Made by a program: the position numbers and the translations under genes
NCBI GenBank assembly: GCA_964404235.1
Contig: CAYOJL010000058.1
Location: 1 to 13,182, forward strand
DNA length: 13,182 nucleotides
Source: CACEUX01 sp964404235
GTDB lineage: Bacteria > Fidelibacterota > Marinisomatia > Marinisomatales > UBA1611
Reading direction: 5' to 3'
Part shown: piece after piece, positions 7,490 to 13,182 of the stretch
How positions within the stretch are numbered: position 1 is the stretch's first letter
Layout of the letters: each line of letters begins with the position of its first letter
Notes under the pieces: generated by a model
The model's input: the letters and a program-made list of their open reading frames with translations, nothing else
What the model was told of the DNA's origin: nothing
Databases searched by the model: none

Positions 7490-8268
7490 GTGTATCGAAT
7501 AAGAGTTTCATATTTAGAGGCACTATTAGGCATAGACGCTTTACTCCATTTGACCATTTTTTCACCTACCCTTTGTTCATGATATATGTTGATCTAAATA
7601 CTATTAAGGACACGATCAAACGGTCATGGTTATGGAATATTGACAAACCAGCTATGATATCATTTAATCGCGATGATTATCATGGTGCAGGGCAGGGTGA
7701 TCTTGATTCAGCTGTACGTAAGACCATAAAAGAACAAACTGGTCATCAGGTTAAAGGACCCATAAGATTACTCACACATTTAAGATATTTTGGGTATTGT
7801 TTTAATCCAGTGAGTTTTTATTATTGTTTTAATGAAAATGATACAGAAGTTGAAGTGATCATGGCTGAAGTAACAAATACTCCATGGGATGAACGCCATT
7901 CTTACGTTATACATAAAAAAGCTAAAAAAGGAAAGATGGATAATCTTACCGCTGATCTTAAAAAGAAATTACATGTCAGTCCATTCTGGGGAATGGATCA
8001 TGAATATGAATGGCTTTTTAGCCAACCAAAAAAGAATTTAATGGTCAATATGATAAATTATAAAGATGAAGAAAAGGTTTTTGATGCTACGTTGAATATG
8101 AAAAGGATACCATTTAGCTTAGGAAATCTCTTAAAACAGGTGGCGAGATTTCCATTTATAACCTTATTGGTTGTCTTTCGAATCCATTGGCAAGCATTTA
8201 AACTCTGGATCAAAAAAGCGCCATATTTTATACATCCTGACAAGATCAATCTAATGAAAGGTAATTGA
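7486..8268 (+). CDS. DUF1365 protein
   Basis: This 260-residue protein matches DUF1365 across its full length. The N-terminus has RHRRFTPFDHFFTYPLFM from residue 15, then FNRDDYHGAGQGDLDSAVR, the very conserved RYFGYCFNPVSFYYC (100-114) and AEVTNTPWDERHSYV with NTPW at 131-134, followed by FWGMDHEYEW. The family has no proven activity but is nearly always encoded next to a COG2907 flavoprotein and a Cfa-type methyltransferase, exactly as here, and the conserved Asp, His and Asn residues suggest an enzyme or a partner of those two. No membrane helices are evident, though a hydrophobic, basic C-terminal stretch (PFITLLVVFRIHWQAFKLW) could touch the membrane. It overlaps the preceding gene by four bases and ends four bases before the Cfa-type gene. 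Confidence 0.87.
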   Translation: MSVSNKSFIFRGTIRHRRFTPFDHFFTYPLFMIYVDLNTIKDTIKRSWLWNIDKPAMISFNRDDYHGAGQGDLDSAVRKTIKEQTGHQVKGPIRLLTHLRYFGYCFNPVSFYYCFNENDTEVEVIMAEVTNTPWDERHSYVIHKKAKKGKMDNLTADLKKKLHVSPFWGMDHEYEWLFSQPKKNLMVNMINYKDEEKVFDATLNMKRIPFSLGNLLKQVARFPFITLLVVFRIHWQAFKLWIKKAPYFIHPDKINLMKGN

Positions 8269-8272
8269 ACAT

Positions 8273-9544
8273 ATGAGTACAACTATGCAAGTAGATCATC
8301 TTGCAGATGCGGTCAAGACATCCAAAAGATCAAGCTTCCTTATATCTATATTCAAAAGTGGACTGTTAAAGAAATTCCAAGGTCTAAAAACTGGTAATAT
8401 ATTGGTTTATGATGGTAATGATGATTTTTCTTTTGGAGATAGCGGTTCGAATGAAAAGGTAGTTGTGAATATCCATTCACAGGAATTCTATGTTATGGTT
8501 GGAAGTGGTGGTGCTTTAGGTCTTGCCGAAGCTTATATGGCGGGATATTGGTCCTCAGATAATGTGGTAAAGCTTTTTCAAATAATCTTAAAGAATAGAG
8601 AGATCTTACTTTCTCTTGAAAAAGGGTTTGCTAAACTAATCAAACCGATAAATAAAATGATTCATCGTAGTAGACAAAATACGCTTCAAGGAAGCAAAAA
8701 GAATATTGTGGCTCATTATGATCTAAGTAATGAATTCTATAAACTATGGCTTGATCCAACAATGACATATTCTTGCGCTTTCTTTAATGATGAGTCTGCA
8801 ACGCTTGAAGATGCATCCATAGAAAAATTAGACCGCATCTGTAGAAAATTAAATTTATCGGGAAATGACTCTGTCCTTGAGATCGGGACTGGTTGGGGTA
8901 GTTTTTCAATTCATGCTGCAAAGAAATATGGTTGCAAGGTTACCACAACAACTATATCTGATGCTCAGTATGAATATGCAAGGTCACGGATCAAAGAGGA
9001 AGGATTAGAATCAAAGATCACTCTTATTAATAAGGACTATCGTGAGCTAGATGGTGAATATGATAAGATCGTTTCTATTGAGATGATCGAGGCGGTTGGA
9101 TACGAGTATATACCAGAATTTTTCTCAAAATTATCATCCTTGTTAAAAAGGAATGGATTCATTGCTTTACAGGGTATCACATATAATGATCAAAATTTTC
9201 ATGTCTACAAGGATTCGGTTGATTTTATAAAAAAATATATATTCCCAGGCTCTTGTTTGATATCTATTTCACAGATCACTGACGTGATCAAAAAAGATAC
9301 AGATCTCGCGATGATAGATATGGAAGATATTACAAAGCACTATGCTATTACATTGAATAGATGGAGAAAGAATTTTGTTGATGTACTTCCCAAGATTAAA
9401 GAGATGGGTTATTCCCAAGCGTTCATTAATATGTGGGAGTTTTATTTTTTATATTGTGAAGCTGGTTTTTTAGAAAGGAATATTGGAGATGTACAATTGA
9501 TCTTTGCAAAATCTGGCTCCAGAGATATAAATATCACTTATTAA
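8273..9544 (+). CDS. Cyclopropane-fatty-acyl-phospholipid synthase family methyltransferase (Cfa/UfaM-like)
   Basis: This 423-residue protein has the full Cfa architecture: an N-terminal lipid-associating domain (residues about 1-145, with GGALGLAEAYMAGYW) and a SAM-dependent methyltransferase domain. Visible landmarks are MTYSCAFF with Cys168, motif I LEIGTGWGS (202-210), TTTISDAQYEYA, and SIEMIEAVG with Glu273, then YIFPGSCL and the C-terminal YCEAGFLERNIGDVQL. Compared with E. coli Cfa, the bicarbonate-binding Cys and Glu are kept, but the His of its LHTI motif is Gln300 (LQGI). That change is common in COG2230 members that sit with COG2907/DUF1365 genes. Cfa proteins transfer a methylene from SAM to unsaturated phospholipid acyl chains, whereas UfaM-type relatives make methylated chains; sequence alone does not decide between them. 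No transmembrane helix; it should be cytoplasmic and membrane-associated. It starts 4 bases after DUF1365 and ends 3 bases before the second methyltransferase. Confidence 0.88.
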   Translation: MSTTMQVDHLADAVKTSKRSSFLISIFKSGLLKKFQGLKTGNILVYDGNDDFSFGDSGSNEKVVVNIHSQEFYVMVGSGGALGLAEAYMAGYWSSDNVVKLFQIILKNREILLSLEKGFAKLIKPINKMIHRSRQNTLQGSKKNIVAHYDLSNEFYKLWLDPTMTYSCAFFNDESATLEDASIEKLDRICRKLNLSGNDSVLEIGTGWGSFSIHAAKKYGCKVTTTTISDAQYEYARSRIKEEGLESKITLINKDYRELDGEYDKIVSIEMIEAVGYEYIPEFFSKLSSLLKRNGFIALQGITYNDQNFHVYKDSVDFIKKYIFPGSCLISISQITDVIKKDTDLAMIDMEDITKHYAITLNRWRKNFVDVLPKIKEMGYSQAFINMWEFYFLYCEAGFLERNIGDVQLIFAKSGSRDINITY

Positions 9545-9547
9545 GAT

Positions 9548-10582
9548 ATGATATCAAAACTAATTGAATTAGCAGAAAAAGGTTTAGTTCCTGATTTTAT
9601 GATCAGGGCAGGCATTGTACGGAACTGCAAGTTTCGACTCCAAAATGAAAGCTCTTTTTCAAAAGAAGAATTGCAGGAAAGAAAGCAAAAGTGGGTTGGC
9701 CAAATGAAAGAGAGCCCAATTGCCCTTGTACCAGAAAAGGCTAATGAACAACATTATGAAGTGCCTCCATCATTCTTTGAACAGGCCTTAGGTTCTAATC
9801 TCAAGTATAGTTCTGGCTATTGGCCTAATAAGAATACAACCTTGGATCAATCTGAGGTCTCTATGTTGGAACTAAGTTGTGAAAGAGCAGAATTGATAAA
9901 CGGGCAAAATATTCTAGAGTTGGGATGTGGTTGGGGATCTCTAACTTGTTTTATGGCAAGCCACTATCCAAATAGTCATATTACTGCAGTGAGTAACTCA
10001 AAGGATCAAAAAGAACATATTTTAAAAAGATGTGAAGATAAGGATTTGAATAATGTAGAGGTTATTACTGCTGATATGAATGAATTTAATTCAGATCATA
10101 GTTTTGATCGGGTCATATCCATAGAGATGTTTGAGCATATGCGTAATTACAAAAACCTTTTATCAAGGATCTCAACCTTTTTGGATGTTGATGGTAAATT
10201 ATTCATTCATATTTTTGCCCATGACAGTCTAGTATATCCATTCGAGAACAAAGGAGAAGCAGACTGGATGGCAAGGGAATTTTTCTCCGGCGGGATGATG
10301 CCTTCTCATGACCTTTTTGAATACTTTCAAGATGATCTTAAGATTGAAAAGAGCTGGAGGATGTCGGGAACTCATTATGAAAGGACTTCTCTAGCCTGGT
10401 TAAGAAAAATGGATAATAATAAAAGTAAGATCATGGAAATATTTGAAGATACTTATGGGTTAGAAGATGCAAAAAAATGGTTCCAAAGATGGCGTATCTT
10501 TTTTATGTCATGTGAAAAATTATTTGGATATAAAAATGGTAAAGAGTGGGGGGTATCCCATTACCGCTTCATAAAACATTAA
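9548..10582 (+). CDS. Second Cfa-superfamily SAM methyltransferase (coclaurine N-methyltransferase-like)
   Basis: This 344-residue protein is shorter than Cfa and lacks its long N-terminal lipid domain. It shows NEQHYEVPPSFFEQALG, KYSSGYW (86-92), motif I ILELGCGWGSL (122-132), AVSNSKDQ, SIEMFEHMRNY with Glu193 and Glu196, LFIHIFAH with His221, and WMAREFFSGGMMP. This pattern belongs to the bacterial and algal relatives of plant coclaurine N-methyltransferase within COG2230. Where Cfa has its bicarbonate-binding Cys, this protein has Ser89, so cyclopropanation by the Cfa mechanism is doubtful. A second methylation of the acyl product is an attractive role, by analogy with FufM, the dimethylating enzyme of Rhodopseudomonas furan fatty acid synthesis, but the substrate is unproven. 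It sits 3 bases after the Cfa-type gene and 8 bases before the desaturase. Confidence 0.85.
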   Translation: MISKLIELAEKGLVPDFMIRAGIVRNCKFRLQNESSFSKEELQERKQKWVGQMKESPIALVPEKANEQHYEVPPSFFEQALGSNLKYSSGYWPNKNTTLDQSEVSMLELSCERAELINGQNILELGCGWGSLTCFMASHYPNSHITAVSNSKDQKEHILKRCEDKDLNNVEVITADMNEFNSDHSFDRVISIEMFEHMRNYKNLLSRISTFLDVDGKLFIHIFAHDSLVYPFENKGEADWMAREFFSGGMMPSHDLFEYFQDDLKIEKSWRMSGTHYERTSLAWLRKMDNNKSKIMEIFEDTYGLEDAKKWFQRWRIFFMSCEKLFGYKNGKEWGVSHYRFIKH

Positions 10583-10590
10583 ATTATTCT

Positions 10591-11307
10591 ATGGAAATAT
10601 TGATCTTTCTTTTCTGCCACTGGTATCTATCTCTGTTCTTTCAGACATTCTTTTTACATCGTTATGCCTCACATAATATGTTCAAGATGAGCCCATTTTG
10701 GGAGAAGGTGTTTTTCTTTCTTACTTTTATTTTCCAAGGCTCATCCTTCTTACACCCTGCGGCGTATAGTGTAATGCATAGACGGCATCATTCATATGCA
10801 GATACACCAAACGATCCACATTCACCTGTTCATCTAAAGAATATCATCTCCTTTAATATGGCAACTGTGGTTGAATATAGAAAACTGGTCAATGAATTTA
10901 TGAAAGGTGAGAGGAGCATTTCGGATGCACCTAGGTGGAATCGTTTAGAATCGATCGCAGAATCTTTATGGACCAGAGCCGCTTTCATTTTCTTATATTT
11001 TCTATTTTATGTTGTATTTGCAACTTCTATGTGGCAATTCTTATTATTCCCATTACATATTACTATGGGTTCTATGCATGGATTCATAGTTAATTGGTTT
11101 GGCCATAAGACAGGTTATAGGAATTTTGATTCAATGCCTGATAACTCAAAGAATACTTTGCCTGTGGACTTTTTAATGATGGGTGAACTATATCAGAATA
11201 ATCATCATAGAAAGCCCAAAGATCCTAATTTTGCAGTGCGTTGGTTTGAATTAGATTTTGGCTACCTTGCAACATCAGTTCTTAAAAGAATTAAAATAAT
11301 ACACTAA
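10591..11307 (+). CDS. Acyl-CoA/phospholipid fatty acid desaturase (three His-box, membrane di-iron)
   Basis: This 238-residue integral membrane protein carries the histidine boxes of membrane fatty acid desaturases: HRYASH (23-28), HRRHH (63-67, in SVMHRRHHSYADTPNDPHSP), an extra GHK (171-173), and NNHH (203-206, in GELYQNNHHRKP). Paired hydrophobic stretches lie before box 1 and between boxes 2 and 3. These histidines bind two irons and use O2 to introduce a cis double bond into an acyl chain, typically at delta-9 in this stearoyl-CoA-desaturase-like group; regiospecificity here is unknown. The frame is open back to a GTG at 10546 inside the preceding gene, but the ATG at 10591 gives the natural MEILIFLF start and an 8-base gap, so I chose it. 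Within the operon it could supply the unsaturated chains the two methyltransferases need. It is compact because it has no cytochrome b5 or long N-terminal extension. Confidence 0.87.
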   Translation: MEILIFLFCHWYLSLFFQTFFLHRYASHNMFKMSPFWEKVFFFLTFIFQGSSFLHPAAYSVMHRRHHSYADTPNDPHSPVHLKNIISFNMATVVEYRKLVNEFMKGERSISDAPRWNRLESIAESLWTRAAFIFLYFLFYVVFATSMWQFLLFPLHITMGSMHGFIVNWFGHKTGYRNFDSMPDNSKNTLPVDFLMMGELYQNNHHRKPKDPNFAVRWFELDFGYLATSVLKRIKIIH

Positions 11308-11313
11308 TAAATA

Positions 11314-12195
11314 ATGTCACAAAATATTAAAGATTATATAACTGTTCTTATTGTGTTTATTGTAGGGTCTCTGATCGCAATTGCAGGCTCATATAAAGGT
11401 GACCAGTATCATGGTTATCCGATATTATTTATATGCATGGTCATTAGTTTTGTTTTGCACTGGGTCGCTTTCGTACCCTCATACTTAGCAAGAACAGAAA
11501 AATTTTATGATATAATTGGAACTGTTGCATATCTTTCAGTTTTAACCACAGCATCTTATCTAACAATCCTTTCATCAAATAATGATCTACAGATAAGGTC
11601 AATTATAGCCATAGCTCTTATCACCGTATGGGCACTAAGATTAGGCCTATTCCTTTTTATTCGTGTTCTAAAGGTAGGAGAAGATCGAAGATTCCGTGAA
11701 GTAAAACAAAATTTCTCTAAGTTTTTAGTGTGGTGGAGTGTATCAGCATTATGGGTTTTCCTTACTACTGCAAATGCATTAACAATGATCATTAATAATG
11801 TCAGCTCTTCTGATGATCTATATCTTTACCTTGGTCTATTACTTTGGTTGATCGGTTTTTCTTTCGAGGCTATAGCTGATGAACAGAAAAGAAGGTTTAG
11901 AATTGATATAAATAATAAAGATTCTTTTATTCACACGGGTCTTTGGAGCATCTCTAGGCATCCAAATTATTTTGGTGAAATATTATTATGGATAGGCATG
12001 GCGGTTATTGCCTTACCTACTTTAGAAGGTTGGCAATATGTGACATTGATCTCACCATTTTTTATTTATATACTTCTCACTAGGGTGAGTGGTGTAAATC
12101 TTTTAGAAGAAAGAGCAGATCAGAAATGGGGTGGCAACGAAGAATATGAGATGTATAAAAAGAATACTCCTGTTTTAATTCCCTATACAAAATAA
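11314..12195 (+). CDS. DUF1295 / steroid 5-alpha-reductase-like membrane protein
   Basis: This 293-residue protein has about seven or eight membrane segments and ends with the DUF1295 signature: FIHTGLWSISRHPNYFGEIL, with SRHPNYFGE at 214-222, then LLEERADQKWGGNEEYEMYKKNTPVLIP. A mid-protein ALRLGLFLFIRVLKVGEDRRF segment is also family-typical. The RHPNY-x-GE region is shared with isoprenylcysteine methyltransferases and steroid/enoyl reductases, where it contributes to NADPH or SAM binding. In a fatty-acid-modifying operon an NADPH-dependent reduction of an acyl double bond is the most reasonable role, but it is inferred; a methyltransferase activity cannot be excluded. It begins 6 bases after the desaturase, without a Shine-Dalgarno, and 11 bases separate it from the SOUL gene. 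Confidence 0.85.
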   Translation: MSQNIKDYITVLIVFIVGSLIAIAGSYKGDQYHGYPILFICMVISFVLHWVAFVPSYLARTEKFYDIIGTVAYLSVLTTASYLTILSSNNDLQIRSIIAIALITVWALRLGLFLFIRVLKVGEDRRFREVKQNFSKFLVWWSVSALWVFLTTANALTMIINNVSSSDDLYLYLGLLLWLIGFSFEAIADEQKRRFRIDINNKDSFIHTGLWSISRHPNYFGEILLWIGMAVIALPTLEGWQYVTLISPFFIYILLTRVSGVNLLEERADQKWGGNEEYEMYKKNTPVLIPYTK

Positions 12196-12200
12196 GAGAG
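12196..12200 (+). promoter_or_regulatory. Shine-Dalgarno-like site of the SOUL gene
   Basis: GAGAG lies immediately after the DUF1295 stop and 6 bases before the ATG at 12207. It supports that start in a window where most starts have no such site. Confidence 0.4.
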
Positions 12201-12206
12201 CCGTGA

Positions 12207-12782
12207 ATGCCTCGTATTCTATTCATTACTATAGTTATCGCATTATTCTTTTCACAAAATTCAATTATGGCTATTGAGACCCCAAACTTTAAATTAATAA
12301 AAAAACAAGGCGAATTCGAGATTCGTGAATATGAGCCTATGATCATTGCTATGACAAAAGTTAAAAGTGACTACCGGCAAGCAGGCAGTACTGGATTTAG
12401 AAGAATTGCAAATTATATTTTTGGTGGAAATCAAAAACGAATGGAAATTGCAATGACAGCACCTGTTATTACTGACGTACCTAATGCGAAAGGTATGTAT
12501 GAGATACTATTTGTGATGCCAGCTCAGCATTCATTTGATGAACTGCCAGTCCCCGATAATGCTAATGTTGAGCTTAAGGTGAAAGAACTGGGGAAAACAG
12601 CCGTTATTAAGTTTGGTGGTTGGGCAACTGAGAGTAGAGCAACTTATTATAAAGAAAAATTAGAAAGTTTTATCAACAACAGTGGATATGATATTAATAG
12701 TGATTATATGGTTGCACAGTATAATTCGCCATGGGCCTTGCCTCCATTTCGAAGAAATGAAATTATTGTAATGATAAAATAA
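12207..12782 (+). CDS. Exported SOUL-family heme/tetrapyrrole-binding protein
   Basis: This 191-residue protein has a signal peptide (hydrophobic residues about 4-16, likely cleavage after SIMA at residue 22), placing it in the periplasm or outside. The mature part is a full SOUL/HEBP domain: ETPNFKLIKKQGEFEIREYEP (24-44), a glycine-rich IFGGNQ turn, IAMTAPVI near residues 80-87, MYEILFVMP, then FGGWATE and a C-terminal YNSPWALPPFRRNEI. SOUL proteins bind heme or other tetrapyrroles; bacterial members are uncharacterised and the ligand here is not known. As the last gene of the ten-gene run, with no terminator visible after it, it may tie the lipid operon to light or oxidative stress through a tetrapyrrole, which is speculative. 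The SRPBCC gene follows 86 bases later, behind its own putative promoter. Confidence 0.87.
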   Translation: MPRILFITIVIALFFSQNSIMAIETPNFKLIKKQGEFEIREYEPMIIAMTKVKSDYRQAGSTGFRRIANYIFGGNQKRMEIAMTAPVITDVPNAKGMYEILFVMPAQHSFDELPVPDNANVELKVKELGKTAVIKFGGWATESRATYYKEKLESFINNSGYDINSDYMVAQYNSPWALPPFRRNEIIVMIK

Positions 12783-12791
12783 ATAAAATAT

Positions 12792-12829
12792 CGCTCATAA
12801 CGCTCATTTAATACTTGAAGCGTTCATAA
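12792..12829 (+). repeat. Three CGYTCAT direct repeats, possible operator
   Basis: CGCTCATAA (12792-12800) and CGCTCATTT (12801-12809) are in tandem, and CGTTCATAA (12821-12829) follows 20 bases on, right after the putative -35 box. The tandem pair resembles the pair at 4379-4396 in sequence, period and distance to a TATAAw box. A protein bound to all three copies would cover the -35 region. Confidence 0.5.
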
Positions 12830-12841
12830 TTAGTTTATAAT
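12815..12841 (+). promoter_or_regulatory. Putative sigma70-like promoter of the SRPBCC gene
   Basis: TTGAAG (12815-12820), a 15-base spacer and a consensus TATAAT (12836-12841), with 27 bases to the ATG at 12869. It lies in the only sizeable gap (86 bases) after the lipid operon. The short spacer matches that of the site at 4401-4427. Confidence 0.6.
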
Positions 12842-12868
12842 CTTTATCTATAAATAATTCAATACAAT

Positions 12869-13182
12869 ATGTCTTTTGAACAAAAAGTAATAATAAAAGG
12901 TGTCGAACCACTTGATGTGATCAGATCATTTCATGACCATAGGTTTGTAGAGTTTCTTACAGCACTGCAACCAGTGAGAATAACAAGTTGGAAAGGGATT
13001 AATAATGATATGGAAGCATCTTTTTCATTTTGGTTCTTTGGGTGGCGGGATATAAAGGTCGTACATAAAAATTATGGTGTTACTAGAAATTCTCTTCAAT
13101 TTGAAGATAAAGGATTAAAACTACCTTTCGGGCTATCTAATTGGAATCATCATCATATTGTTGAATCACACGAAAAAGGGAC
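12869..13182 (+). CDS. SRPBCC-family ligand-binding protein (3' truncated by window end)
   Basis: The frame is open from ATG 12869 to the last base, giving 104 residues beginning MSFEQKVIIKGVEPLDVIRS. It reads like the N-terminal two thirds of a SRPBCC (Bet v1-like) domain: an initial beta strand, then the VIRSFHDHRFVEFLTALQP helices, strands with FSFWFFGWRDIKVVH, and LQFEDKGLKLPFGLSNWNHH. The last motif (D-x-G-x2-LPFGL-x2-W-x-H-x-H) is typical of small SRPBCC proteins that in Bacteroidota and other bacteria are encoded beside photolyase/cryptochrome and short-chain dehydrogenase genes. That link is from memory and would place such genes just past the window. No signal peptide, so it is cytoplasmic. 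The ligand is unknown. There is no Shine-Dalgarno before the start. Confidence 0.78.
   Translation, partial: MSFEQKVIIKGVEPLDVIRSFHDHRFVEFLTALQPVRITSWKGINNDMEASFSFWFFGWRDIKVVHKNYGVTRNSLQFEDKGLKLPFGLSNWNHHHIVESHEKG

Noticed and set aside
10546..10590. GTG at 10546 as the desaturase start
   Set aside because: It would overlap the methyltransferase gene by 37 bases and add a 15-residue tail unlike the family; ATG 10591 begins directly at the first membrane segment.
1..13182. tRNA, rRNA, CRISPR array, insertion sequence or phage genes
   Set aside because: I found no tRNA-like cloverleaf, array of spaced identical repeats, transposase motif or flanking inverted repeats. Intergenic gaps are all under 90 bases.

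Overview
The window is a dense, AT-rich (roughly 35% GC by eye) stretch with every convincing gene on the + strand. It comes from a Gram-negative-type bacterium: there is an outer-membrane beta-barrel protein, a lipocalin lipoprotein and several secreted proteins. The first gene ends in a pair of dockerin-like calcium repeats, the second is a DUF5916 outer-membrane protein, and Shine-Dalgarno sites are scarce. Together these suggest Candidatus Marinimicrobia/Neomarinimicrobiota (SAR406) or a relative of the Bacteroidota. That placement is inference from protein style, not a phylogenetic result.

Layout. Positions 1-1173 hold the 3' end of a large secreted protein (Ig/adhesin-like domains plus dockerin-like tail), closed by a clear rho-independent terminator (1205-1232). 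Positions 1256-3658 encode a DUF5916/CBM9-like outer-membrane protein, followed after 18 bases by a TIGR02206-type membrane protein (3677-4378). Positions 4446-12782 are ten tightly packed genes, overlapping or at most 11 bases apart, that look like one operon: DUF2878 membrane protein, START-domain protein, Blc-type lipocalin, COG2907 flavoprotein, DUF1365 protein, Cfa-family methyltransferase, a second Cfa/coclaurine-N-methyltransferase-like enzyme, acyl-CoA desaturase, DUF1295 reductase-like membrane protein and SOUL heme-binding protein. At 12869 a SRPBCC ligand-binding protein begins and runs off the end.

How the genes may work together. The operon carries what is needed to rebuild acyl chains on existing phospholipids: a desaturase makes a double bond, one or two SAM-dependent methyltransferases act on it, a flavoprotein and a DUF1295 membrane protein carry out redox steps, and START, lipocalin, SOUL and SRPBCC proteins could bind lipid or tetrapyrrole ligands. 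COG2907-DUF1365-Cfa sets are known from light/singlet-oxygen-responsive loci, including the furan fatty acid pathway of Rhodobacter sphaeroides and LitR-controlled genes of Pseudomonas putida. The product here cannot be read from sequence; cyclopropane, methyl-branched and furan fatty acids are all possible.

The most notable non-coding signal is a shared promoter layout. The gaps before the operon (4379-4427) and before the SRPBCC gene (12792-12841) each carry two tandem 9-base repeats starting CGCT, then a TTGnAn box, a 15-base spacer and a TATAAw box, at nearly the same distances. This suggests that one regulator controls both transcripts.
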